The notes under the pieces were generated by a model that did no database searches, was not told the DNA's origin, and saw nothing but the letters and a program-made list of their open reading frames with translations. Of a stretch of 10,830 nt of DNA, positions 1 to 5,828 are shown piece after piece. Source of the DNA: Caldifarciminota bacterium (GTDB taxonomy: Bacteria; Hydrothermota; Hydrothermia; B15-G9; WFZT01); NCBI GenBank assembly GCA_026986235.1, contig JALSOY010000161.1, forward strand, positions 1 through 10,830, given 5' to 3'. Every line of letters begins with the position of its first letter. Position 1 is the stretch's first letter. The position numbers and the translations under genes are program-made.

Positions 1-1
1 A

Positions 2-544
2 AAAACAGGGATCGACATGCCTGGAGAGGTACCCAGTTTCGCCCCCGACAGTACCTGGTATATCTCAAGATATGGGGAAAACGGATTTGGACCGGGAAAT
101 GTCCTGAACCTGTCAATCGGACAGGGTGAGATCCTGGTAACTCCACTTAAAATTGCAGTTCTAACCGGAATTATAGCAAACGAGGGATTCCTGCCAGCTC
201 CACACATCCTTCTAAAGTGCGATGGGAAATGCAATCCCAGAATCGACACATTGAAGTGGAATATGAAAAGGGAGTTTTTTGAAACTGTTAAAAAGGGGAT
301 GTGGCTCGTTGTTAACGAACCTGGAGGAACGGCCTTTGCCTCCAGATCAGAAAGGGTAATTTATGCTGGAAAAACGGGAACATCCCAGAATCCCCACGGA
401 AAGGATCACGCACTTTTCACTGCCTTCGCTCCTTACAGTAATCCTGAAATCGTTGTAACGGTGGTGGTTGAGCACGGAGAACACGGTAGCAGCGTCGCCC
501 CCATCGCCAGAAAGATCATAGAAAGATACTTCTCCCGAAACTAA
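2..544 (+). CDS. mrdA: Penicillin-binding protein 2 (MrdA/PBP2), C-terminal part
   Basis: This is the last ~180 codons of the elongation-specific peptidoglycan transpeptidase, the class B PBP that works with RodA in the MreBCD elongasome. It is a single-pass inner membrane protein with a periplasmic catalytic domain. The frame is open from base 2 and starts with KTGIDMPGEVP, a conserved stretch inside the transpeptidase domain, so the gene begins outside the window; the ATG at 17 is internal. The third active-site motif, KTG, is at bases 371-379 (KTGTSQNPHGKDHALF). The continuation through FAPY to VVVEHGEHGSS is the typical PBP2 ending and separates it from FtsI/PBP3. The SxxK and SxN motifs must lie upstream. 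It converges on the mobA operon across a repeat cluster. Family assignment is firm; MrdA rather than another class B PBP is very likely. Confidence 0.93.
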   Translation, partial: KTGIDMPGEVPSFAPDSTWYISRYGENGFGPGNVLNLSIGQGEILVTPLKIAVLTGIIANEGFLPAPHILLKCDGKCNPRIDTLKWNMKREFFETVKKGMWLVVNEPGGTAFASRSERVIYAGKTGTSQNPHGKDHALFTAFAPYSNPEIVVTVVVEHGEHGSSVAPIARKIIERYFSRN

Positions 545-546
545 AC

Positions 547-576
547 AAAATCCCCCCTTTGGAAAGGGTGGATTTT
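547..576. repeat. Hairpin unit directly after mrdA; possible terminator
   Basis: AAAATCC-CCCCTTT, a GG centre and AAAGGG-TG-GATTTT form an almost complete inverted repeat starting three bases after the mrdA stop. It is the only unit with four T residues at its 3' edge, so it is the best candidate for an mrdA terminator, and in the other direction for a mobA-operon terminator. No long U-tract follows, so this role is inferred. Confidence 0.5.
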
Positions 577-584
577 GAGATACC

Positions 585-676
585 AAAGTCCCCCTCCTTT
601 AGAAGGGGGACTAAGGGGGATGTCAACCGCTTAATTTTCAATCCCCCTGTATCCCCCTTCTCCAAGGGGGATTTGG
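585..676. repeat. Two extended repeat copies in head-to-head orientation
   Basis: The units at 585-625 and 638-676 are longer versions of the element. Outside the hairpin each carries one additional GGGGGAT block: 585-625 reads AAGTCCCCC, AGAAGGGGGACT, AAGGGGGATG. The copy at 638-676, read on the minus strand, gives AAATCCCCCTT, AGAAGGGGGATA, CAGGGGGATT. The two therefore face each other about an A/T-rich centre near 626-637 and form a larger imperfect palindrome of about 90 bp. The extra block gives the element a direction. The shorter units lack it and may be partial copies. Confidence 0.65.
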
Positions 677-800
677 AGAAGAAATCCCCCTTCACCAGGG
701 GGACTTTGAGAATCCCCCTTTGACAAACGGGGACTTTAGAGACGATGGTCACCCTTTTTGACGGAGTGGTTTTTCTATGGAATCTGATTGTCAGTTAAAT

Positions 801-1364
801 TTACTTAGATAGCAACCTCTTAAGATCTTCAGGTCGGTTGATGTTTATAAAATACTCTGAAGGGTCTCCAAACTCCCGGAGTTCTTCGTTTAGAATTCTG
901 ATCTTCAGATCCTTCTGGAGTAACCTTTTTATCGAAAGGTGTCCATCGTTTATCAGCTCTTCAACTGTAGGCGTTATCCTGACACTGTAGTAAGCCACAA
1001 GAGGCTGCCAGATACCCTGGTACTCAGGAACCACTATGTCGTAATTGTGAGAAAGTCCTGTAATGTATTTGAGGAGTTCAACCGGAACAAGAGGCATATC
1101 GCATGGCAGAATTATTGTTCCTTCGTGGCCTTTTAGATTTTTTAAAAGGCCGTAAAGAGCGAAGAGGGGTCCCCTGTACGGTTCCTGATCTGGTATGAAT
1201 TTACCCAGTCCGTAGTTTTTCCCGACGAGGTAAATTTCGGATACCACTTCCGTGAGTTTAAGATAGGCAATTTCAACGAGAGACCTGCCATTCAGGGTTT
1301 CAATGCACTTATCCCTGCCGAATCTTCTTGAGCGACCACCTGTGAAAACGGCTCCTGCTATCAT
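801..1364 (-). CDS. mobA: Molybdenum cofactor guanylyltransferase (MobA)
   Basis: This cytoplasmic enzyme transfers GMP from GTP to molybdopterin-Mo to give the guanine dinucleotide form used by DMSO-reductase-family enzymes such as formate dehydrogenases and nitrate reductases. The 187-residue protein is of normal length. The N-terminus GAVFTGGRSRRFGRDK (4-19) is the nucleotide-binding signature, usually LAGGxSxRMGxDK. DQEPYRGPLFALYGL (59-73), LPCDMPLV (86-93, with the metal-binding Asp89), QPLVAYYS (120-127) and FININRPEDL (172-181) all match MobA. Phe15 in place of the usual Met is minor. The start overlaps the upstream stop as ATGA, so translation is coupled, and it is the last gene of the pdxST operon. 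No other cofactor gene or molybdoenzyme is visible. A related MobA-like NTP transferase is the alternative. Confidence 0.86.
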   Translation of the reverse strand: MIAGAVFTGGRSRRFGRDKCIETLNGRSLVEIAYLKLTEVVSEIYLVGKNYGLGKFIPDQEPYRGPLFALYGLLKNLKGHEGTIILPCDMPLVPVELLKYITGLSHNYDIVVPEYQGIWQPLVAYYSVRITPTVEELINDGHLSIKRLLQKDLKIRILNEELREFGDPSEYFININRPEDLKRLLSK

Positions 1365-2302
1365 TTGAAGGCTTCAATATAAGTTTTCCAGACGAGTTCG
1401 GGGTTGTCGCTCCTTATCTTCGACATGTTCGGAGTTCCCTTGAAGCTCCAGCTCGCAAAATTTTTAACACCCATGTCCATGGCCTTTTTAACTGCGTAGC
1501 TTATTCGCCACTCTTCACCGCTTCTAACATCAAATGCCTGGATCCATATCTGGGGCTCTTTGCCGTACTCCTTTCCAAGACGGACAACTCTTTCGGTGTA
1601 ATAATTGAAATACTTTTTAAACTCGTCGTCTTCCATACCCCTCCAGTAAGGATCAGTCCCGATAATATCGAGTTCCCTGATTTCATAAAATTTTCTCCAG
1701 TACGATTCGTCTCCCCGGGGCAGGAGGCACAGGGCATTTTTCAGTCCCTTGCTGTGAGCCAGCTTTACCAGCCTGTCCATGAGTTCTACGAGACTATCCT
1801 CAAAAAATTCCCGCCTGACATCCTCCCTGGCACTAAAGATACTTCCCCCAATGGTATCGTCAAACTTCAGGATGCAGTAGTCACAGTAGCATCCATCTCT
1901 GTGGAAGTGTGGTTCATCCCAGAAGATGTAGTCGGCCCCTGTTTCAGCTGCCATTTCAACCCATTTTTTCATGTATTCCATAAATTCAGGTGAGTTCGGG
2001 CACATGGCGGGCAGAAGTTTTTCGTCTGCACTCATCTGTCTGCCCATCACATGTGTCATTACGAGTCTGGAATAGGGTTCACCTCCGAAGATTTTACCCA
2101 CACCCCAGGGATCAAGGTAAACTTTCATCCCGAGGTCGTGAGTCATCTTCACCAGCTTTTTAATGGTATCGAAGTAGAACTCGGCGTCGTGCTCGGAAAA
2201 TGTGTGCACGACAAAGGTGAGCCCATCCTTTTTCATCCTCTCGAGGTCCCTTACCACATGTTCGGGATCCCTTGAATCAAAGTAAGATGTTCCAATATCC
2301 AT
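1361..2302 (-). CDS. Uncharacterised glycoside-hydrolase-like TIM-barrel protein
   Basis: I do not recognise a characterised family. The 313-residue protein has no signal peptide or membrane segment and shows alternating strand/helix segments typical of a (beta/alpha)8 barrel: GLTFVVHTF, GMKVYLDPWG, GADYIFWDEPH, KNALCLLP, LDIIGTDPYW, EPQIWIQAF, VKNFASWSF. The acidic end of the fourth strand (Asp129-Glu130-Pro-His132), then Asp217, Gln255 and Trp285, resemble glycosidase active-site loops. A CxCxxC cluster (Cys138, Cys140, Cys143) followed by KF resembles the cysteine loop in some putative GH proteins and could bind a metal. The ATG at 2302 has a GGGAG seven bases upstream. A GTG at 2335 would instead overlap the pdxT stop and add 11 unremarkable residues, with no clear Shine-Dalgarno sequence. 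The gene lies between pdxT and mobA and overlaps mobA by 4 nt. Substrate and role are unknown. Confidence 0.72.
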   Translation of the reverse strand: MDIGTSYFDSRDPEHVVRDLERMKKDGLTFVVHTFSEHDAEFYFDTIKKLVKMTHDLGMKVYLDPWGVGKIFGGEPYSRLVMTHVMGRQMSADEKLLPAMCPNSPEFMEYMKKWVEMAAETGADYIFWDEPHFHRDGCYCDYCILKFDDTIGGSIFSAREDVRREFFEDSLVELMDRLVKLAHSKGLKNALCLLPRGDESYWRKFYEIRELDIIGTDPYWRGMEDDEFKKYFNYYTERVVRLGKEYGKEPQIWIQAFDVRSGEEWRISYAVKKAMDMGVKNFASWSFKGTPNMSKIRSDNPELVWKTYIEAFK

Positions 2303-2309
2303 GCTCTGG

Positions 2310-2314
2310 CTCCC
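2310..2314 (-). promoter_or_regulatory. Shine-Dalgarno site favouring the ATG at 2302
   Basis: The minus strand reads GGGAG, seven bases, then ATG at 2302. The competing GTG at 2335 (GTGA overlap with the pdxT stop) is preceded by CTGAGCCTTACAG, which has no convincing Shine-Dalgarno match. This is the main reason for the shorter start chosen for the TIM-barrel gene. Confidence 0.5.
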
Positions 2315-2331
2315 GTATAAAGGCCCGGCAG

Positions 2332-2895
2332 TCACCCTGTAAGGCTCAGGAAGTATTCGTAAATAAATAGTGCATCAGGAGAAAGTTCTGGATGAAATGT
2401 CAGTGCCAGTTTGTTCCCCTGCTGGACCATTACAGGTGAGGACTGGTATTCGATAAGCACTTTAACGGCATCTCCGTGTCTGGTAATTTTGGGTGCCCTT
2501 ATAAAAACCCCTGTGAACTCCTTTCCTTGAAACTTTAATTTTGTTTCAAAACTTTCGATCTGGCGTCCGAAGGCATTGCGCTTAACGGAAATGTCCATGA
2601 GGTGAAATGATATATCCTCGGCTTCGTCGAATTCGTTAAGAACATATTCTGCCATCAGAATTGCCCCTGCGCAGGTTCCCATAATCGGCTTTTCAAACTT
2701 CTGGATACCTTCGAGCAGGCCCCATTTCTTTACCAGTCGGGAGATCGTCGTGCTTTCGCCGCCCGGTATGATGAGTGCATCTATGCCAGATAGGTCTTCG
2801 GGGTATTTGACGAAAATGCTGTCAATTCCAAGTTCACTCAAAGCCTTCTTGTGTTCCTCAAAATCGCCCTGTATGGAGAGAATACCGACCACCAT
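2332..2895 (-). CDS. pdxT: Pyridoxal 5'-phosphate synthase glutaminase subunit PdxT
   Basis: PdxT hydrolyses glutamine and passes ammonia to PdxS, giving PLP from ribose 5-phosphate and glyceraldehyde 3-phosphate. It works in a 12+12 complex in the cytoplasm. The protein is a 187-residue class I glutamine amidotransferase of normal length. PGGEST is at 44-49, the nucleophile Cys75 is in GTCAGAILMA, and the His168/Glu170 pair is in LTFHPEL, so the catalytic triad is complete. VKRNAFGRQIESFE (104-117) is the PdxT family signature. The ATG lies one base after the pdxS stop, with AGAGGA in the last pdxS codons as the likely ribosome binding site. Next to pdxS the identification is essentially certain. 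Confidence 0.97.
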   Translation of the reverse strand: MVVGILSIQGDFEEHKKALSELGIDSIFVKYPEDLSGIDALIIPGGESTTISRLVKKWGLLEGIQKFEKPIMGTCAGAILMAEYVLNEFDEAEDISFHLMDISVKRNAFGRQIESFETKLKFQGKEFTGVFIRAPKITRHGDAVKVLIEYQSSPVMVQQGNKLALTFHPELSPDALFIYEYFLSLTG

Positions 2896-2896
2896 T

Positions 2897-3784
2897 TTAC
2901 CATCCTCTTGTCTGGAGGAGTTCTTCCTCGGAGAGTTTTGTTACATCAACGCCTTTCATGGCCTTGCCCAGGCCACGGCTGATTCTTGCAAGGACCCTGG
3001 GGTTGTCGTAATACGCAACGGCTTCCACGATCGCCTTTGCCATTCTTTCGGGATCCGATGACTTGAAGATGCCACTTCCGACGAATACGGATTCGGCGCC
3101 GAGCTGCATCATCAGGGCCGCATCTGCAGGAGTCGCTATGCCACCGGCAGCGAAGTTCGGCACTGGAAGCTTTCCGTGCTCTGCAACCCACCTGACGAGC
3201 TCGTAAGGGGCACCGAGTTTCTTTGCCTCTGTCATCAGCTCTTCCTCTGGCAGTACAGTCAGTCTCCTGATCTGTCCCATTATTTTTCTCATGTGTCTTA
3301 CAGCTTCCACAACATTGCCCGTCCCCGCTTCTCCTTTTGTCCTGATCATTGCCGCTCCTTCACCGATCCTTCTGAGGGCCTCACCTAAGTCCCGTGCGCC
3401 ACATACGAAAGGAACTTTGAAGGCATGTTTGTCAATGTGGTGCTCCTCATCTGCCGGTGTGAGCACCTCGGATTCGTCGATAAAGTCAACTCCCAGTTCC
3501 TCGAGTATCTGAGCCTCGGCGAAGTGGCCGATTCTCACCTTTGCCATCACGGGAATGGTAACAGCATCCATGATGGCTTCAATTATTGAAGGATCCGCCA
3601 TTCTGGCCACTCCCCCTTCCTTTCTGATGTCAGCAGGGACCCTTTCAAGCGCCATAACGGCTACAGCTCCAGCATCCTCGGCTATCTTCGCCTGCTCCGG
3701 GGTCGTCACATCCATGATGACCCCGCCCTTCAGCATCTCAGCCAGTCCCACTTTCAGCCTCTGTGTACCCTTTAAAATGTCCAT
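2897..3784 (-). CDS. pdxS: Pyridoxal 5'-phosphate synthase lyase subunit PdxS
   Basis: PdxS is the (beta/alpha)8 synthase subunit of the DXP-independent vitamin B6 pathway and makes PLP with ammonia from PdxT. The 295-residue protein is full length and very conserved. Asp25 (GGVIMDVTTPEQA) and the Schiff-base Lys82 (PVMAKVRIGHFAEAQ) are present. The second catalytic lysine is Lys150 in MIRTKGEAGTGNVVEAVRHMR. FAAGGIATPADAALMMQLGAESVFVGSGIF (206-235) is the phosphate-binding region. The ATG is preceded by GGAGGTGA at a six-base spacing and by a near-consensus promoter. It is the first gene of the operon pdxS-pdxT-TIM barrel-mobA. The product is the cofactor for the ilvE enzyme encoded in the same window. 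Confidence 0.98.
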   Translation of the reverse strand: MDILKGTQRLKVGLAEMLKGGVIMDVTTPEQAKIAEDAGAVAVMALERVPADIRKEGGVARMADPSIIEAIMDAVTIPVMAKVRIGHFAEAQILEELGVDFIDESEVLTPADEEHHIDKHAFKVPFVCGARDLGEALRRIGEGAAMIRTKGEAGTGNVVEAVRHMRKIMGQIRRLTVLPEEELMTEAKKLGAPYELVRWVAEHGKLPVPNFAAGGIATPADAALMMQLGAESVFVGSGIFKSSDPERMAKAIVEAVAYYDNPRVLARISRGLGKAMKGVDVTKLSEEELLQTRGW

Positions 3785-3790
3785 TATCTA

Positions 3791-3798
3791 TCACCTCC
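3791..3798 (-). promoter_or_regulatory. Strong Shine-Dalgarno site of pdxS
   Basis: GGAGGTGA on the minus strand lies six bases before the pdxS ATG at 3784. It is close to a full match to the 16S rRNA 3' end and fixes the start. Confidence 0.85.
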
Positions 3799-3815
3799 GG
3801 GAATTTCTAAATTTG

Positions 3816-3844
3816 ATTATACCACGCCATGACCAACTGTTCAA
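3816..3844 (-). promoter_or_regulatory. Sigma-70-type promoter of pdxS operon
   Basis: On the minus strand, TTGAAC (3844-3839), a 17-base spacer and a perfect TATAAT (3821-3816) precede pdxS. Transcription should start near 3809, giving a leader of about 25 nt that contains the Shine-Dalgarno site. A 10-bp palindrome, AGGTTAACCT (3849-3858), sits just upstream of the -35 box and overlaps the end of the preceding gene. It may be an operator or chance. Confidence 0.8.
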
Positions 3845-3851
3845 GACCAGG

Positions 3852-4592
3852 TTAACCTCCAAATAGGACTGTCCAGGTGAAATCAACCAGCGTATGAAGA
3901 AAGGCTGCCGATGCAACGCTTCCTGTCTTCAGATAAACATGTCCGTAGCCAAGACCTGCAACTGTGGCAAATACCACATAAAGAACTCCACCGTGTGGTC
4001 CATTAAAATGGGAAAGGCCAAATATCAAAGACGATATTAAAAGGATGATGGAATTGTTCAGATACCCTTTCAAAACCCTGAAAAGAAAGGCCCTGAAGAG
4101 TAACTCTTCCGGATATCCAACAGCAAAAAAGATACCGGGTAAGGAAATCGCCCTTTCAATAACAGGATTGAACTTTATAAAACCCGTAATGAGACCAGCA
4201 GGAACAAGAAGCAAGGCGAGGATCACATAAACCTTCAGCACTTCCCGGTAACGGGATTTGATTGAAAAGTCAATATCCCTGTACCTTGCAAGATAGTGGG
4301 CAAGAAGTGATACAGCTGTGAAATATCCTGCAAACTCTCCCTTAGATACATTTGCAGGAATCAGGTTAAACTCCACAGGAAGCCAGAAGGCAAGAAAGTT
4401 TAGTCTCCACAGTCCCAGGAGATCCAGACCGGTGATAATCCCACAGTAAATTGTGAGCTTTATAAATGTATCAAAAGAGGGCAACAGGAGAGGAAGCACG
4501 AAAAGAAAGCCGTAGCAGGGTCTGTACCTTTTAAAGATAAACTCCCTGTACTTTCCCCAAAACAGCAGGAGGTAAGGTGCTATCTGCAGCAA
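3852..4592 (-). CDS. CPBP family intramembrane metalloprotease
   Basis: This 246-residue polytopic inner membrane protein belongs to the CPBP (CaaX protease and bacteriocin-processing, Abi) family. The catalytic motifs are complete: Glu162-Glu163-xxx-Arg167 in YPEELLFRAFLF, His195 in FGLSHFNGPHGG, and His233-xxx-Asp237 in AAFLHTLVDF. About seven hydrophobic segments are visible, the last four carrying the motifs. Family members cleave or modify peptides in the membrane; the substrate here is unknown. The start is a TTG at 4592 with AAGGTGG about seven bases upstream, and no ATG is available near the N-terminus. It overlaps the preceding CPBP-like gene by 13 nt, so the two are probably coupled and may act together. 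No terminator is evident before the pdxS promoter, so some readthrough is possible. Confidence 0.85.
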   Translation of the reverse strand: MLQIAPYLLLFWGKYREFIFKRYRPCYGFLFVLPLLLPSFDTFIKLTIYCGIITGLDLLGLWRLNFLAFWLPVEFNLIPANVSKGEFAGYFTAVSLLAHYLARYRDIDFSIKSRYREVLKVYVILALLLVPAGLITGFIKFNPVIERAISLPGIFFAVGYPEELLFRAFLFRVLKGYLNNSIILLISSLIFGLSHFNGPHGGVLYVVFATVAGLGYGHVYLKTGSVASAAFLHTLVDFTWTVLFGG

Positions 4593-5146
4593 TTTATTCC
4601 CACCTTCAGGGCATGGGTGATGCTTTCAGGAACAAATATCAATGCAACCATGGCAAAGATATAGTGGAGAATGGCGGGAAGGAGAATCGTCCTGTGTTTT
4701 TTGTAATAACTGGTAAAAAAGAGGATCATGAAGAAGGTACCTGAAACGAGAAATTTGTTGGGGAGGTGAAACAGGCTAAAGATCACAGCGACGGAGATGT
4801 TTAGTGTGAACCCTTTAAGGATCTTCTCAAGATTCTCGTAGATGAAGCAAAAAATCGCAAATTCCTGAAACAGGCTCCACGGAATGTAGAGGAACAGGAG
4901 GTAGGGATTTCGGAGAGAGTTGGAGGTTCCTGTTACGACGCCTGACAGCACCATGCCTGTGAGGATCAAAGAGGAGATTGCGACCAGAGTTTTTGAAAAT
5001 TTCCATGTGAAGCACCGCTTTTTAAACTTTGACCCCGCAAGAGATATGATTGCAAAAATAAGAAAAAGAGTGGGGAAGACTCCCCACTCTATCATGATGA
5101 CGGAGATTGAAAATACTAAAGGTCTAAGGATGTGAGGAAAGGGCAT
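4580..5146 (-). CDS. Divergent CPBP-like membrane protein, atypical active site
   Basis: This 188-residue, very hydrophobic protein has about six membrane segments (roughly 9-38, 54-72, 81-103, 116-128, 134-147, 153-173). The order of landmarks follows the CPBP fold: Gln94-Glu95 in PWSLFQEFAIFCFIYE where EExxxR is expected, His127 in FSLFHLPN, and His161 in PAILHYIFA where HxxxD/N is expected. The first Glu is Gln, the Arg position is Phe99, and the final acidic or amide position is Ala165. A CPBP subgroup with a Gln-containing motif and FHLPN exists as far as I recall, so this may be a natural variant rather than decay. The ATG shares one base with the stop of the upstream gene (TAATG). It may be a pseudoprotease or partner of the downstream CPBP protein. 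Confidence 0.65.
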   Translation of the reverse strand: MPFPHILRPLVFSISVIMIEWGVFPTLFLIFAIISLAGSKFKKRCFTWKFSKTLVAISSLILTGMVLSGVVTGTSNSLRNPYLLFLYIPWSLFQEFAIFCFIYENLEKILKGFTLNISVAVIFSLFHLPNKFLVSGTFFMILFFTSYYKKHRTILLPAILHYIFAMVALIFVPESITHALKVGINCCR

Positions 5147-5787
5147 TACATTTTAAAGTCATCCTTTGTAAGACCCGTATTGATTTTCAGATCTTTGTAG
5201 ATAGCTCTGTGGACGAGTTTGTCTCCTTCGTACTCTTCCCTCACATAGGGCAGGTAGTTATCTGTCCTTATGTAAAGTCTTGCCCTATCGGCTCCGTTCC
5301 AGAGGGAAGGGTCGAGACCTTTTGCCTCGAGGACGATGCATTCGATTCCATCGACTCTGCCGCCGAACTCCACGACTTTTACCCTGTCTCTCACCCTGAT
5401 CCAGGCGTTGAGGATGGTTCCAAAGTCAGTTCTGTCAACTCTGTGTCCCCTCAGGGAGAGGACCTTTTTATCAGTCGGGTCGAGTGTAAGTTTTATCTTT
5501 GACAGGATGCCACCTTTGTGAGCTCTGATTTTACCTGTTTCGGGGTTGTAAACTATTTCTGCTCCCTTGCTACTACCTTTAATGACCTTCATGTAGATCC
5601 AGTGTGGTTTCATGAACCTGTACAGGTAAACCCGATCCTCCTTTTTGTTACCCTTCGTCATGTGGCTGTAGAGGGTGCACTGATAGTCCCTGAGCGCCTG
5701 GAATGCGGACAGGGATTTTGTGAGTACAGAGTCCGCACTGACCGGCGAAACGGCAAACTGAACCAAAAGGAGCATAGATGTAAGCAT
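5146..5787 (-). CDS. Secreted LolA/DUF1571-like protein
   Basis: This 213-residue protein begins with a hydrophobic segment and a likely signal peptidase I site after VSA (about residue 18); the n-region has no basic residue, which is unusual. The mature part resembles the DUF1571/LolA-like half-barrel family of envelope proteins: LRDYQCTLYSHMTK (32-45), YRFMKPHWIYMKVIKGSSKGAEIVY (56-80), GKIRAHKGG (85-93), LTLDPTDKKVLSLRGHRVDRTDFGTI (100-125) and the ending YKDLKINTGLTKDDF (197-211). LolA carries lipoproteins across the periplasm; members of this family are mostly untested. AAGGAGGT five bases before the ATG fixes the start. It begins 41 nt after the rpsA stop with no obvious terminator or promoter between, and is followed by two CPBP proteins. 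Family is likely, function unproven. Confidence 0.75.
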   Translation of the reverse strand: MLTSMLLLVQFAVSPVSADSVLTKSLSAFQALRDYQCTLYSHMTKGNKKEDRVYLYRFMKPHWIYMKVIKGSSKGAEIVYNPETGKIRAHKGGILSKIKLTLDPTDKKVLSLRGHRVDRTDFGTILNAWIRVRDRVKVVEFGGRVDGIECIVLEAKGLDPSLWNGADRARLYIRTDNYLPYVREEYEGDKLVHRAIYKDLKINTGLTKDDFKM

Positions 5788-5828
5788 AATAGACCTCCTT
5801 AAAAGTTATTTTAAATCAAATTGGCCGG

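Larger units (their letters stand above)
547..737. repeat. Cluster of C5/G5 inverted repeats between convergent genes
   Basis: Five short hairpin units are packed between the stop of mrdA and the end of mobA. Each has an A/T-flanked CCCCC arm (AATCCCCC or AAGTCCCCC), a 3-8 nt centre and a GGGGG arm (GGGGGATTT or GGGGGACTTT). The units are at about 547-576, 585-612, 651-672, 682-706 and 711-737. They are similar but not identical, which fits an old cluster of a dispersed family rather than recent tandem duplication. From memory, similar CCCCCTT/AAGGGGG elements are scattered between genes in cyanobacteria and Deltaproteobacteria-like genomes. As RNA, every unit could fold in either direction, so the cluster may stop transcription of both convergent operons, but none has a clean downstream U-tract. 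Reading frames through it are products of the repeat. The tail 738-800 shows nothing I can name. Confidence 0.85.

Noticed and set aside
547..737. CRISPR array
   Set aside because: The repeats are short palindromes with unequal spacing and no unique spacers of uniform length, and there are no cas genes.
516..752. Minus-strand open frame of 78 codons through the repeat cluster
   Set aside because: Its protein is a translation of the CCCCCTT/AAGGGGG repeats (KGG/KGD/PLxKG patterns), with no Shine-Dalgarno site and overlap with the mrdA end.
3849..3858. AGGTTAACCT palindrome upstream of the pdxS promoter as a regulator site
   Set aside because: A single 10-bp palindrome overlapping the end of a gene is too weak to call; no second copy was seen.
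5788..5828. Possible separate promoter between rpsA and the LolA-like gene
   Set aside because: A TAAAAT-like -10 is present, but no acceptable -35 box lies at a normal distance; readthrough from rpsA is as likely.
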